Assembly: GCA_945874665.1 (NCBI GenBank)
Contig: CAMCHJ010000007.1
Coordinates: 38,550 to 102,549, forward strand
DNA from: Chitinophaga pinensis
GTDB taxonomy: Bacteria > Bacteroidota > Bacteroidia > UBA7662
DNA: 64,000 nucleotides
Reading direction: 5' to 3'
This document shows positions 35,592 through 44,045 of the stretch, one piece after another. Positions within the stretch are counted from its first letter, which is position 1; the number at the start of each line of letters is the position of its first letter. Position numbers and translations under genes: made by a program. A model generated the notes under the pieces. It ran no database searches. It saw only the letters and a program-made list of their open reading frames with translations, and was not told where the DNA came from.

Positions 35592-37076
35592 CTACACCGC
35601 CCTTACCAAATACAACTGACTTTTGGCCCGGGTAACCGCCGTGTACAGCCAGCGCAAGTGCTGCTGCTCGCCCCCGTAGGCCTTCTCCATCAACACAAAC
35701 ACATGCGGCCACTCGCCCCCTTGCGCCTTGTGCCCAGTAATGGCATAGGCATATTTGAGGTGCAGGGCGTTTAAATAGGGGTCGTAGGTGCCAAAGGTTT
35801 CGGCATGTCGCCGCGCCCGCCACAAGTTTTGCCAATCGGCGGCCCCCAAACTGGCCTCCTTGCTGTTGAGCAAATCGAACAGCACCCGCTGCCGCAAATA
35901 CTGCCGGTGGCCTTTTAAATCGGTATAGCTGAACTCGGCTTTGAGCCATTGCAGGCCCGCATATTCCTCTATTTCGGGGTCGAGGGCCTCGAGTTGCAGG
36001 GTTTCGCCGTTGGCGATGAAGTCGCGGTTCTTTAAAAAATGATTGCGCACCACCATGAGCTGCTCGCCAGGCAAGGGAAAGCGGCCGGCCTCGGGGTGAA
36101 GGGCTTTGCGGATGCGGACATTGAGCCGGTGCGCCCAAAAATTGCTGTAGGTCACAAAAACCACCGAATCGGGGTCGCGGCGGTACAAATCCAGGTACAG
36201 CTCAAGGGCTGCTTCGGTGCTTTGCACTTCGAGCACATCGCCTTCGAGTTCTGGCAGGTAGACGGGGGCTTGTTTGGCTTGGATGGCATCGCGGATTTGA
36301 GTGGCCAGCTGCAGGATGCCCGATTGACTTCCCTGGCGCTTTACTACCTGAAGGTCGATTTGGCGCACCCCCAATCCCAAGGCTTGCAAACGCAGCTTAC
36401 TCAGCGCCGCCGAGTCGATTTCGTGCACAGGGGGCAATTGAAAAGGATCGCCCACGAGCACGAGGCGGTTCCAGCCGCTCGACCCAAAAACGTGCTGCAG
36501 CAGGTCGGGCAGCAAGCCGTTCATGTGGTACTGCCCCTCTTTGGTGGGCATGGAGTTGACCATGGAGGCCTCATCGACCACAAAAACCACCGGTTCTTCG
36601 CTTTCGAAATGTTTGAGCAGAAACGAAAAGCCGCTGAGCTGTCCCCCTTTGTCGAGCCGCTCCTCCAGCACATAAATTTGTCGGTGCACCGTGCTCGCCT
36701 GCGCACCCGTACGCGCCGCCAGCACTTTAGCTGCCCTGCCCGTTGGCGCCAACAGCACCACCGTGCGCCCCAGCTGCCGCAGGTAATGCACCAGTCCACG
36801 CATCAAACTCGTTTTGCCCGTGCCCGCCGAACCGCGCAGCAGCAGCGCCTCGCTGGTACCTTCGCTGTGAAGATAGGCCGCCAGCTGTGCCACGGCTGCT
36901 TCCTGCTCCGCATCTGGCGCATCGCTCAAGCCCGCTAAAATACCAGCTATGGCCTCGACTTCACCTTCTCCTGCTGGCTCCAAGCCGAAATACGAAGCCG
37001 TAAAGGCCCGTAAATGCGCCGCTACAGCCTCTTGCACAGAATCTGGATCGGCAGGAGAAAAGTTAAACCGCTGCAT
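35592..37076 (-). CDS. RecD-like SF1 ATP-dependent DNA helicase
   Basis: A 494-residue AAA/SF1B helicase. Walker A is GSAGTGKTS (about 80-88), motif Ia LLAPTGRAAKVLA follows, Walker B is VVDEASM, motif III VLVGDPFQLPPV, and the C-terminal UvrD-like part ends with YAITGHKAQGGEW (motif V/VI) and LYTAVTRAKSQLYLV. It is shorter than RecD2 (no N-terminal helix-hairpin-helix region) and no recB or recC is nearby. From memory such stand-alone proteins are widespread in Bacteroidota. The ATG at 37076 is preferred to 37112 because a perfect -7 element lies 3 nt upstream of it. It is divergent from the DUF5686 gene. Confidence 0.88.
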   Translation of the reverse strand: MQRFNFSPADPDSVQEAVAAHLRAFTASYFGLEPAGEGEVEAIAGILAGLSDAPDAEQEAAVAQLAAYLHSEGTSEALLLRGSAGTGKTSLMRGLVHYLRQLGRTVVLLAPTGRAAKVLAARTGAQASTVHRQIYVLEERLDKGGQLSGFSFLLKHFESEEPVVFVVDEASMVNSMPTKEGQYHMNGLLPDLLQHVFGSSGWNRLVLVGDPFQLPPVHEIDSAALSKLRLQALGLGVRQIDLQVVKRQGSQSGILQLATQIRDAIQAKQAPVYLPELEGDVLEVQSTEAALELYLDLYRRDPDSVVFVTYSNFWAHRLNVRIRKALHPEAGRFPLPGEQLMVVRNHFLKNRDFIANGETLQLEALDPEIEEYAGLQWLKAEFSYTDLKGHRQYLRQRVLFDLLNSKEASLGAADWQNLWRARRHAETFGTYDPYLNALHLKYAYAITGHKAQGGEWPHVFVLMEKAYGGEQQHLRWLYTAVTRAKSQLYLVRAV

Positions 37077-37079
37077 CCC

Positions 37080-37087
37080 CAAAAATA
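37080..37087 (-). promoter_or_regulatory. -7 element TATTTTTG of the RecD-like helicase
   Basis: Perfect TAnnTTTG on the minus strand, only 3 nt before the ATG at 37076. Confidence 0.6.
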
Positions 37088-37141
37088 CGTGGGAAACGCA
37101 GCTTTTTGGCATATTTTGTGCGGAAATGACAGCGAACCGCT

Positions 37142-37149
37142 TATTTTCG
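37142..37149 (+). promoter_or_regulatory. -7 element TATTTTCG of the DUF5686 gene
   Basis: TATTTTCG ends 4 nt before the ATG at 37154. It faces the helicase promoter about 55 bp away, so both divergent promoters lie in a 77-bp interval. Confidence 0.5.
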
Positions 37150-37153
37150 TAAC

Positions 37154-39658
37154 ATGGCCCAACGCATCCTCAGCTTATTGTTTCTCCTTTTTACCGGTTT
37201 TACCACGCAAGCGCAGTATTTGCTCGAGGGACAAGTGCTGGATGCTGAAAACAAACAGTCGTTACCCTTCGTCAACATGCTCGTGAATGAAGGCAAAACG
37301 GGGGTCATTACCGACATCAACGGGCGCTTTCGCATCCAACTCAGCGAGCCCATCCGCAGCCTCAAACTCAGCTATGTGGGCTACGAGCCCCTGCAATACC
37401 AGCACCCAGCCGGCAGTCAGCGCATCAACATAGAAATGCAAAAAAAAGCCTTTGGCTTGCAGGAAGTGACCATTTTAGCGGGTGAAAATCCTGCCCACCG
37501 CGTCATCCTGGAAGCCGTGCGGCGGCGCAACGACAACAACCCCGAAAAACTCAACAGCTTTCGATATACCGCCTACAACCGCTTTGTGGTCACCATCGAT
37601 TCAAGCGACCGGCCATTGGTGGATACCATTGCTACTACTTTAAAAAAGCGCAAGGACCAGTCTGACACCCTCCTAACCGACTCCAGCAACTACGAAAGGG
37701 CCCAGTTTTTCCGCGCCCGTGACCTCTTCTTAAGCGAGTCGGTGAGCGAAAAAACCTTCCGTGCCCCCGACCTCAGTCAAGAGCAAATTATAGGCACCCG
37801 CACCTCCGGCGTGCAAAACCCCCTCTTTTTACTGTTGTCGAGCCAGTTTCAAAGCTTCTCCTTTTACAGCGACTACATTAGCATCCTCGACATCCGCTAC
37901 CTCAATCCCATCTCGCCGGGCAGTACTAGCAAATACTTCTTTCAGCTGCAAGACACACTTTACGACGCCTCCGACACCATTTTTGTCATCAGCTTCAAAC
38001 CCCGCCAAAGCAGCAACATCAGCGGCATGAAAGGGCTTTTGTACATCCACACCAACGGCTACGCCCTCCAAAACGTACTGGCCGAGCCTGCCGACACCAT
38101 TGCGGGTTTGCAGCTGCGCATCCGGCAGCATTACGACCTCATCAACGGGCAACGCTGGTTTCCTACCCAACTCAATACCACCATCCTCTTTAAAAGTATT
38201 GACCTTGGCGGCATACATCCGGTGGCCGTTGCCAACGCCTACCTCAGCAATATCCAAATAAATCCACCTGTAAAGCGCAGCGACATCCAAGTCAACGGCA
38301 GCGAAGTGCTGCGCGACGCCACCAACAAGCCAATCGGCTACTGGGAGCCCTTTCGGCGGGAGGCGCTGAGCGAGCGCGACTGGGAAACCTACCGCTTCAT
38401 CGACAGCATCAGCACGCAGTTTAAGCTCGAACGCCGGCTGCGGTATGCCTTGGCCGTGAGCACAGGCCGGCTGCCGGTGGGGCCGCTCGACCTCCGCCTG
38501 CGCGATATCCTTAGTGGCAACCGCTACGAAGGAGTCCGCCTGGGCATGAGCGTGGCCACCAACGACAAAGTGAGCCACTGGTTTTCGGCGGGAGGCTATG
38601 CAGCCTACGGTTTGAGCGACCGGCAAGGCAAGTACGGCCTCAACACCGACATCTTTTTCGATCCCCGCAAAAAATACAGTCTCAGTTTCTTTGGTCACAA
38701 CGACCTCGTAGTAAACGGCGGCTACCAGCTTTTCAACAACCAAACGGGACTCATCAACACCCATCCCGACCAGCTCACCCAGTTTTTCAACCGCTTTTTC
38801 GACCGCGAGCAGGCCATTGGCGCCCGTTTTCGCTTCCTCAATGTGCGCTACCTCAGCGGCGACATCAGCTTTAAAGGCAGTTACCGCCAGCAAACACCTT
38901 GGTTTCAATACCGCTACTTGCCCTTGGCGCCTGGCTATCCCTCCGCTACCTTGCCCGAGGCCGCGGCTCCGCCTGCCTTTAATTATCGGGAAGCTGGGGT
39001 GCAACTGCGTTATGCCTTCCGTGAAAAAATGCTGCGCATGGCCGATCGTGAAATCACTGTGGAGAGCAAGTATCCCATCGTGCACTTCAATTTCCACAAA
39101 GGCTTTGCGGGTTTTGGGGGAGATTTTGACTACCACCGCCTGTTGTTGCGGGTCGAAAAAGACTTCATTATCCGCAATGCCGGCGTGTTTACCGCCGTGG
39201 CCACTGGTGGCGCCGTATTCAGCAACAGCTCGCTGCCCATTCAACAGCTCTTTTTTATGCGCGGCACGGGGCGCAACAATGGTTTTATGGTGCCGCTCAA
39301 TTTCCAAACCTTCGACATGCATGATTTTTCCGGAAACCGCTTTGCACAGCTCAATTTGCGGCACAATTTTGAGTCGCTTTTCTTCAAAACCTACAAGCAG
39401 CAGCCCATTTTTGCCCTGCACCACAACAGCGGCATCAGTGTTTTAGACGCGCCCAGCGACCATTATTTTACCGAAGCCACCCGCTTTGTAGCACGCATAA
39501 CCGATGCCCGCTTGGGCTACCACGAAAGTGGCGTTTCGCTCACCAACATTTTACTTTTGGGCGGGCGCTGGGGAGTAGGCATATTTTACCGTTACGGCCC
39601 GTACAGCAGTACCGAACTCGGAGATAATTTCGCCTTCAAACTCGCCTTAACACCCTAA
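37154..39658 (+). CDS. DUF5686 outer-membrane protein with carboxypeptidase-like regulatory domain
   Basis: An 834-residue exported protein. Signal peptide 1-22 (ending FTTQAQ); a CarboxypepD_reg-like beta-sandwich (about 23-105: LEGQVLDAENKQSLPFVNML, then GVITDINGRF), as in the N termini of SusC-like transporters; then the DUF5686 region, rich in alternating aromatic/polar strands, likely an outer-membrane beta-barrel towards the C terminus. Function is not established. It is a single-gene unit. A long antisense frame inside it is a shadow. Confidence 0.85.
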   Translation: MAQRILSLLFLLFTGFTTQAQYLLEGQVLDAENKQSLPFVNMLVNEGKTGVITDINGRFRIQLSEPIRSLKLSYVGYEPLQYQHPAGSQRINIEMQKKAFGLQEVTILAGENPAHRVILEAVRRRNDNNPEKLNSFRYTAYNRFVVTIDSSDRPLVDTIATTLKKRKDQSDTLLTDSSNYERAQFFRARDLFLSESVSEKTFRAPDLSQEQIIGTRTSGVQNPLFLLLSSQFQSFSFYSDYISILDIRYLNPISPGSTSKYFFQLQDTLYDASDTIFVISFKPRQSSNISGMKGLLYIHTNGYALQNVLAEPADTIAGLQLRIRQHYDLINGQRWFPTQLNTTILFKSIDLGGIHPVAVANAYLSNIQINPPVKRSDIQVNGSEVLRDATNKPIGYWEPFRREALSERDWETYRFIDSISTQFKLERRLRYALAVSTGRLPVGPLDLRLRDILSGNRYEGVRLGMSVATNDKVSHWFSAGGYAAYGLSDRQGKYGLNTDIFFDPRKKYSLSFFGHNDLVVNGGYQLFNNQTGLINTHPDQLTQFFNRFFDREQAIGARFRFLNVRYLSGDISFKGSYRQQTPWFQYRYLPLAPGYPSATLPEAAAPPAFNYREAGVQLRYAFREKMLRMADREITVESKYPIVHFNFHKGFAGFGGDFDYHRLLLRVEKDFIIRNAGVFTAVATGGAVFSNSSLPIQQLFFMRGTGRNNGFMVPLNFQTFDMHDFSGNRFAQLNLRHNFESLFFKTYKQQPIFALHHNSGISVLDAPSDHYFTEATRFVARITDARLGYHESGVSLTNILLLGGRWGVGIFYRYGPYSSTELGDNFAFKLALTP

Positions 39659-39661
39659 GGG

Positions 39662-39692
39662 AGCTTTTCGGTCACAAAAATGACAGAAAGCT
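39662..39692. repeat. Hairpin after the DUF5686 gene
   Basis: AGCTTT (39662-39667) and GTCA (39671-39674) pair with TGAC (39681-39684) and AAAGCT (39687-39692) across a small internal loop. It directly follows the gene but lacks a T-tract. Confidence 0.4.
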
Positions 39693-39724
39693 GAAAATTA
39701 ATCATTTGAAAATATAAGATTCCC

Positions 39725-39732
39725 TATTTTCG
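39725..39732 (+). promoter_or_regulatory. -7 element TATTTTCG of nhaD-rfbC
   Basis: TATTTTCG lies 19 nt before the nhaD ATG; a TTTG at 39705-39708 is a possible upstream (-33) element although the 16-bp gap is short. Confidence 0.45.
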
Positions 39733-39751
39733 CAGCGAATTTCATCGCAAA

Positions 39752-41131
39752 ATGGTACTAGCAATCGTTATCGTATTTGTGCTTGGCTACTTGGCTATCG
39801 CACTCGAGCATCCCCTTCACGTCAACAAAGCAGCCTCGGCCCTCATTACAGCAGTGCTGTGCTGGACCATTTTGGTGCTGTTTCCCACACCAGCCAACTT
39901 TTTTGACACCGAAATTTGGAAGCATTTTTTAGAACAGTACAGCTTGAGTCATGCCGTAGAAGGCATGAGCACAGGAGAGCTCTTTCAAGCCTTCACCAAA
40001 TACGAGCTCAACCATCACTTGGGCACCATTGCTGAGATTTTATTTTTCTTGCTCGGCGCCATGACCATCGTCGAAATCATCGACTCACACCAAGGCTTTA
40101 AAGTCATTACCAACCGCATCAAAACCAAAGACAGCCAAAAACTGCTGATCATCATCAGTGTTTTGGCCTTTTTTATGTCGGCCGTACTCGATAACCTCAC
40201 CACCGCCATTGTGATGGTGAGTTTACTACGTAAGCTCATTCACAACCCCCTACAGCGCAAAATTTACGCGGGCATGGTCATCATTGCCGCCAATGCCGGC
40301 GGTGCCTGGTCGCCCATTGGCGACGTAACCACCACCATGTTGTGGATTGGCGGTCAGATTACAGCGGGAAATATCATGCGAACTTTGTTTTTACCATCAT
40401 TGGTTTGTTTGATTATACCACTGATAATCGTGGCTCGCCAGATGAAAGGCAGGGTAGTACGTGCCGCTTACGACTACAAAGTGGCCGATGAAATGGAATT
40501 GATCAAAGGCAGTCGCCTCATGTTCATTTTGGGCATCTCCGTACTCCTATTCGTGCCAATATTCAAAACAGTGACCCACCTCCCTCCATATTTGGGGATG
40601 TTGTTTGGGTTGGGTTTAGTTTGGATTACCTCTGAGTTCATCCACATCGACAAAACAGAAGAGGAGAAAAAGCCCTATTCAGCGATACATGCCTTGAGCA
40701 AAATCGATACCTCGAGTGTTTTGTTTTTCTTAGGCATCCTCTTGGCCATTGCCTCGCTCGAAAGTTTAAACGTATTGCGTGAACTCGCAGGCGTGCTCAA
40801 TAATGTTTTTGGTGATATGCGTATCATCGTATTCATCATCGGCTTGCTTTCGGCCATTGTCGACAACGTGCCTTTGGTAGCTGCGAGCATGGGTATGTAC
40901 GACATGGCCACCTATCCAACCGACCACTGGATGTGGGAATTTATGGCTTATTGCGCTGGTACTGGCGGCAGTGCCCTCATTATTGGCTCAGCAGCGGGTG
41001 TTGCGGTGATGGGCATGGAGCGCATCGATTTTATGTGGTACGTTAAAAAAATTAGCGGTTTGGCGCTCATCGGCTACGCTGCGGGTGCTGTGGTGTATCT
41101 GCTTACCTACCCGTTTTTTGCAGTTCACTAA
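39752..41131 (+). CDS. nhaD: Na+/H+ antiporter NhaD
   Basis: A 459-residue membrane antiporter of the NhaD family (IT superfamily) with about 11-12 helices. AVLDNLTTAIVMV and the later AIVDNVPLVAASMGM carry the two charged, repeated transport motifs, and NAGGAWSPIGDVTTTMLW is the strongest family signature. It exchanges sodium for protons and supports pH and salt homeostasis. Its stop overlaps the rfbC-like start (TAATG), although the two functions are unrelated. Confidence 0.92.
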   Translation: MVLAIVIVFVLGYLAIALEHPLHVNKAASALITAVLCWTILVLFPTPANFFDTEIWKHFLEQYSLSHAVEGMSTGELFQAFTKYELNHHLGTIAEILFFLLGAMTIVEIIDSHQGFKVITNRIKTKDSQKLLIIISVLAFFMSAVLDNLTTAIVMVSLLRKLIHNPLQRKIYAGMVIIAANAGGAWSPIGDVTTTMLWIGGQITAGNIMRTLFLPSLVCLIIPLIIVARQMKGRVVRAAYDYKVADEMELIKGSRLMFILGISVLLFVPIFKTVTHLPPYLGMLFGLGLVWITSEFIHIDKTEEEKKPYSAIHALSKIDTSSVLFFLGILLAIASLESLNVLRELAGVLNNVFGDMRIIVFIIGLLSAIVDNVPLVAASMGMYDMATYPTDHWMWEFMAYCAGTGGSALIIGSAAGVAVMGMERIDFMWYVKKISGLALIGYAAGAVVYLLTYPFFAVH

Positions 41132-41676
41132 TGGAAATCATCCATACCCCGTTCGAAGGCCTGAAGGTCATTCAGCCCAAAGTTTGGGGTGATGCTCGGG
41201 GTCATTTTTTTGAGAGTTACAGCGAAGCGGCCTTCAAGGCGGCTGGCTTGCCTACCGATTTTGTGCAAGACAACCAATCGCTTTCCGCCAGTGGCATCCT
41301 CCGCGGTTTGCATTTTCAAGCCCCTCCTTTTGCGCAGGGTAAATTGGTGCGCGTGATTGTGGGCGCCGTGCTCGATGTGGTGGTAGACATTCGCAAAGGC
41401 TCCGCCACGTATGGTGAGCACCTCAAAATTGAGCTCTCGGCCGACAATAAAAAGATGTTGTGGGTACCTCCTGGTTTCGCACATGGGTTTTTAACCCTAC
41501 AAGACGATACCATTTTTGTTTACAAAGTCACTGGTTTATACAACAAAGAAAGCGAAGGCGGCCTGTTGTGGAACGACCCGCAGCTGGGTATTGACTGGGG
41601 CGTGGCTGATCCGCTGTTGTCGGATAAAGACAAGGTGCAATCGAGCTGGGTGGATTTTGTGACGCCGTTCGAATAG
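41131..41676 (+). CDS. rfbC: dTDP-4-dehydrorhamnose 3,5-epimerase
   Basis: A 181-residue cupin-fold epimerase that forms dTDP-4-dehydro-L-rhamnose. Hallmarks are DARGHFFESY, NQSLSASGILRGLHFQ with the catalytic His, VVVDIRKGSATYG and MLWVPPGFAHGF. The other rhamnose genes (rfbA, B, D) are not in the window. It is translationally coupled to nhaD by TAATG. Confidence 0.93.
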   Translation: MEIIHTPFEGLKVIQPKVWGDARGHFFESYSEAAFKAAGLPTDFVQDNQSLSASGILRGLHFQAPPFAQGKLVRVIVGAVLDVVVDIRKGSATYGEHLKIELSADNKKMLWVPPGFAHGFLTLQDDTIFVYKVTGLYNKESEGGLLWNDPQLGIDWGVADPLLSDKDKVQSSWVDFVTPFE

Positions 41677-41703
41677 CGGCTCCGTGTTTTGATCGAAATC
41701 GCA

Positions 41704-41742
41704 AATCATAAATCCGACGTCTTAAATCATAAATCTGAAATC
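41704..41742 (+). repeat. 39-bp direct repeat, copy 1
   Basis: The stretch starts AATCATAAATCCGACGTC and repeats itself internally (AAATCATAAATC). It matches 41834-41872 with one mismatch; the period is 130 bp. Confidence 0.85.
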
Positions 41743-41745
41743 GCC

Positions 41746-41791
41746 CCTTCGACAGGGCTCAGGGACCACCTTCGACAGGGCTCAGGGACCA
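41746..41791 (+). repeat. Perfect 23-bp tandem duplication
   Basis: The unit begins CCTTCGACAGGGCTCAGGG and occurs twice without a gap (41746-41768, 41769-41791). It lies between the two copies of the 39-bp repeat. Confidence 0.9.
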
Positions 41792-41833
41792 GAAGAACTC
41801 AAAAAAATCCTAAATCGGCATTCGCTATTCGCT

Positions 41834-41872
41834 AATCATAAATCCGACGTCTTAAATCATAAATCGGAAATC
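41834..41872 (+). repeat. 39-bp direct repeat, copy 2
   Basis: Second copy of the repeat at 41704, ending 2 bp before the -7 element of the tryptophan dioxygenase gene, so it supplies the upstream part of that promoter. Confidence 0.85.
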
Positions 41873-41874
41873 CC

Positions 41875-41882
41875 TATCTTTG
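41875..41882 (+). promoter_or_regulatory. -7 element TATCTTTG of the tryptophan dioxygenase operon
   Basis: Perfect TAnnTTTG, 3 nt before the ATG at 41886; it overlaps an alternative TTG start at 41880 and so excludes it. Confidence 0.6.
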
Positions 41883-41885
41883 AGC

Positions 41886-42839
41886 ATGGAGCTCCAACCT
41901 GAAATCCTTGAAAAACTGCAGCGTCTTGAAAAGAAGTACGCAGCCATGGGCCAAGACATGCAATCGTACCTCGAAGGCCTGATTTATACTGATTATTTGC
42001 CGTATTGGGACTATGTACACCTCGATGTGCTACTCAATTTACAGCATCCGCGCACCGATTTACCCGATGAAAAGATCTTCATCATGTACCACCAAATTAC
42101 CGAGTTGTACTTCAATTTGGTGCTGCATGAGCTCGACCAGCTGGGAGAAGCCGCGCAGCCTGAAGCGAGCTGGGTACTGGCTCGGGTAACCCGCATCAAC
42201 CGTTATTTTCAGGCCCTCAAAACCTCCTTCGGCATCATGGTCGATGGCATGGAAAAGGAGCAGTTCCTCAAATTCCGCATGGCGTTACTCCCAGCCTCGG
42301 GCTTTCAAAGTGTGCAATACCGTAAAATTGAGATATGCGCCACTGATTTTGTGAATTTGCTGGATAAGGACCACCGCACGGCCGAAGTGTTGAGGGCGCC
42401 TTTGAGTGAGCAGTTCGAATACATTTATTGGAAAAAGGGTGCCACAGAGCTGAGCACCGGGCGAAAAACCCTCACCCTCAAGCAATTTGAGAAAAAGTAC
42501 CAAGAAGAACTCATCCGACTGGCTGAAAAGCAGCAGGAACTCAACTTATATGAGGTGTACCGCAGGCTCCCCGAGGGACCTGAAAAAGGCAAAGTAGCCG
42601 ACGCCTTGCGTGAATTTGACGTTCATGTAAACGTAAATTGGCCGTTGGTGCATTATAAATCAGCCGTGCGCTATTTGCAGCAACGTCCTGAGAGTATTGC
42701 CGCCACAGGAGGCACCAACTGGCAGAAATACCTGCCTCCCCGCTTCCAAAAGCGGGTATTTTTCCCTGAGCTTTGGTCTGCAGCAGAGCTTGATGAGTGG
42801 GGCAAAGGCTGGGTGGAAGAAACGCTGCTGGGGCAATGA
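41886..42839 (+). CDS. kynA: Tryptophan 2,3-dioxygenase
   Basis: A 317-residue haem dioxygenase that opens the indole ring of L-tryptophan to N-formylkynurenine, first step of the kynurenine pathway. Family motifs are YLPYWDYVHLDVLLNLQHP, the proximal segment IMYHQITELYFNLVLHEL, ASGFQSVQYRKIE and ATGGTNWQKYLPPRF near the C terminus. The ATG at 41886 is set by the promoter position. The stop overlaps the start of a WYL regulator. Genes for later pathway steps lie 2.6-6 kb downstream. Confidence 0.92.
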   Translation: MELQPEILEKLQRLEKKYAAMGQDMQSYLEGLIYTDYLPYWDYVHLDVLLNLQHPRTDLPDEKIFIMYHQITELYFNLVLHELDQLGEAAQPEASWVLARVTRINRYFQALKTSFGIMVDGMEKEQFLKFRMALLPASGFQSVQYRKIEICATDFVNLLDKDHRTAEVLRAPLSEQFEYIYWKKGATELSTGRKTLTLKQFEKKYQEELIRLAEKQQELNLYEVYRRLPEGPEKGKVADALREFDVHVNVNWPLVHYKSAVRYLQQRPESIAATGGTNWQKYLPPRFQKRVFFPELWSAAELDEWGKGWVEETLLGQ

Positions 42840-43729
42840 AAGACCCTGGTAAGCTCCTGCGCCTCTTTCGTGAAATGAACCTTTTGGCAGGTAGCAAGCG
42901 TGGTTATACCGTAAACGAGCTGGCCGACAAGATTGGCGTGAGCTACCGAACCGTTTACCGCGATATCAAAATATTTGAAGAAACGGGTTTTGAAATCATT
43001 CAAAATCCCCAGACCAAGCGCATGCGTTTGGCCCATGCGGGCGAAATCAGTGATAAGATGAACTTCAACAAAACCGAAGCCGGACTGTTGGAGCAGGCCT
43101 TGGTATCGCTGCCTGAGAGTCCTGTAAAACAAATGCTCTTCGATAAGGTGCATGCCCTCAGCGGTAGCGTACAGCAACTCAAGAGCTTGCAGCGCCAACA
43201 AACTGCCCATAATTTCCAGCTTTTAGCGCAGGCCATGCGCGACAAAAAGCAGGCGTTGTTGCTCGACTACAACTCGCCGAGCTCGCAGAGTGTGAGCAAC
43301 CGCCTGGTGGAGCCCTTTGCTTTTAATGAGCGCCTTGATACCGTGTATGGCTACGAGCCTTCTAGCCGCAAAAACAAATTTTTCAAACTAGAGCGCATCG
43401 GTCAGGTGCGCTTAGAGCAAATCGGCTGGCAATTCGAATACATGCACGAGCAGCAAGAAACCGATATTTTTGGCATTCCTTTTAGTGAAGAAAAACTGGT
43501 AGTGCGCTTGCTTTTAGGACGGCTCGCCAGCAACCTCTTGCGCGAAGAACACCCAGCTGCGCTGCCGTTTTTGCAGCCTCAGCCTGATGGCCGAAACCTG
43601 CTCGAATTGAGGGTTGCGGATTTTCGGGGGATTGGTCGTTTTACTTTAGGATTGGTCGATGACCTCGAAGTGTTAGGTCCACTTGACTTTAAAACCTACC
43701 TAACCAAACTAGCAAAATTATTGCAGTAA
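42836..43729 (+). CDS. HTH/WYL-domain transcriptional regulator
   Basis: A 297-residue regulator with an N-terminal helix-turn-helix (about 18-50: GYTVNELADKIGVSYRTVYRDIK) and a central WYL domain (about 130-210) for ligand sensing, followed by the C-terminal WCX-like region. Its ATG overlaps the dioxygenase stop (ATGA), so the two are made together; control of tryptophan catabolism is inferred. The longer frame to 42797 overlaps the dioxygenase coding end and is not needed. Confidence 0.85.
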   Translation: MKDPGKLLRLFREMNLLAGSKRGYTVNELADKIGVSYRTVYRDIKIFEETGFEIIQNPQTKRMRLAHAGEISDKMNFNKTEAGLLEQALVSLPESPVKQMLFDKVHALSGSVQQLKSLQRQQTAHNFQLLAQAMRDKKQALLLDYNSPSSQSVSNRLVEPFAFNERLDTVYGYEPSSRKNKFFKLERIGQVRLEQIGWQFEYMHEQQETDIFGIPFSEEKLVVRLLLGRLASNLLREEHPAALPFLQPQPDGRNLLELRVADFRGIGRFTLGLVDDLEVLGPLDFKTYLTKLAKLLQ

Positions 43730-43794
43730 TTTTTTGTGGGCGGCAGTGGTGCTCCAGCCAAACAGTTAATTACGCCTTTATTAAGCTGTTCGAA

Positions 43795-43807
43795 GTACTT
43801 GAAGTAC
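43795..43807. promoter_or_regulatory. Palindrome GTACTT-G-AAGTAC
   Basis: Perfect 6-bp arms around one base, 112 bp before the 45-residue ORF. No gene lies between the WYL gene and that ORF. Confidence 0.4.
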
Positions 43808-43850
43808 AAAATAGACAGCTGGTTAACTCTATAAATAGCTTCAATATAAC

Positions 43851-43867
43851 TTGACAAGACGTGTCAA
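43851..43867. promoter_or_regulatory. Inverted repeat TTGACA-N5-TGTCAA
   Basis: Perfect 6-bp arms with a 5-bp spacer, ending 39 bp before the ATG at 43907. A weak -7-like TAGTATTA (43883-43890) lies between, 16 nt before the ATG. This is the best operator candidate for the small cassette. Confidence 0.45.
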
Positions 43868-43906
43868 TTCATGCCGATACCTTAGTATTATCAAAAGGAA
43901 AAAGAC

Positions 43907-44041
43907 ATGAAAAAGCACATCCAAAAGAAAGCACTACCCATCCTCATCATTGAGGACGTATTAGATTGTGTACCTGCCGACATCACCGATCTCGAAGCCT
44001 ACTTCGCCGGCGAAACTGAAGAAATCATGACCCAAGCTGCC
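43907..44041 (+). CDS. 45-residue peptide of unknown function
   Basis: A short ORF starting MKKHIQKKALPILIIEDVLD: a basic N terminus (four Lys/His in the first eight), a hydrophobic stretch (ALPILII), then an acidic C-terminal half with one Cys (residue 21), ending TQAA. No signal peptide or clear membrane span. A purine-rich AAAAGGAAAAAGAC precedes the ATG, unusual here. The stop (TAA 44042-44044) is 1 nt before the ATG of the 118-residue gene, so the two are coupled. It could be a small partner, antitoxin-like or regulatory peptide; I do not recognise it. Coding support is the coupling and the two upstream inverted repeats. Confidence 0.5.
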
Positions 44042-44045
44042 TAAT

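Noticed and set aside
36039-36938. 299-codon plus-strand frame inside the RecD-like helicase gene
   Set aside because: Antisense to a gene with all SF1 helicase motifs; rich in His/Gln/Arg, typical of a shadow frame.
37829-39424. 531-codon open frame on the minus strand inside the DUF5686 gene
   Set aside because: It is antisense to a gene with signal peptide, regulatory domain and promoter. The frame has no recognisable domain and is explained by the codon bias of the sense gene.
41704-41872. Repeats considered as a CRISPR array
   Set aside because: Only two copies of one repeat and two of another, with no regular spacers and no cas genes.
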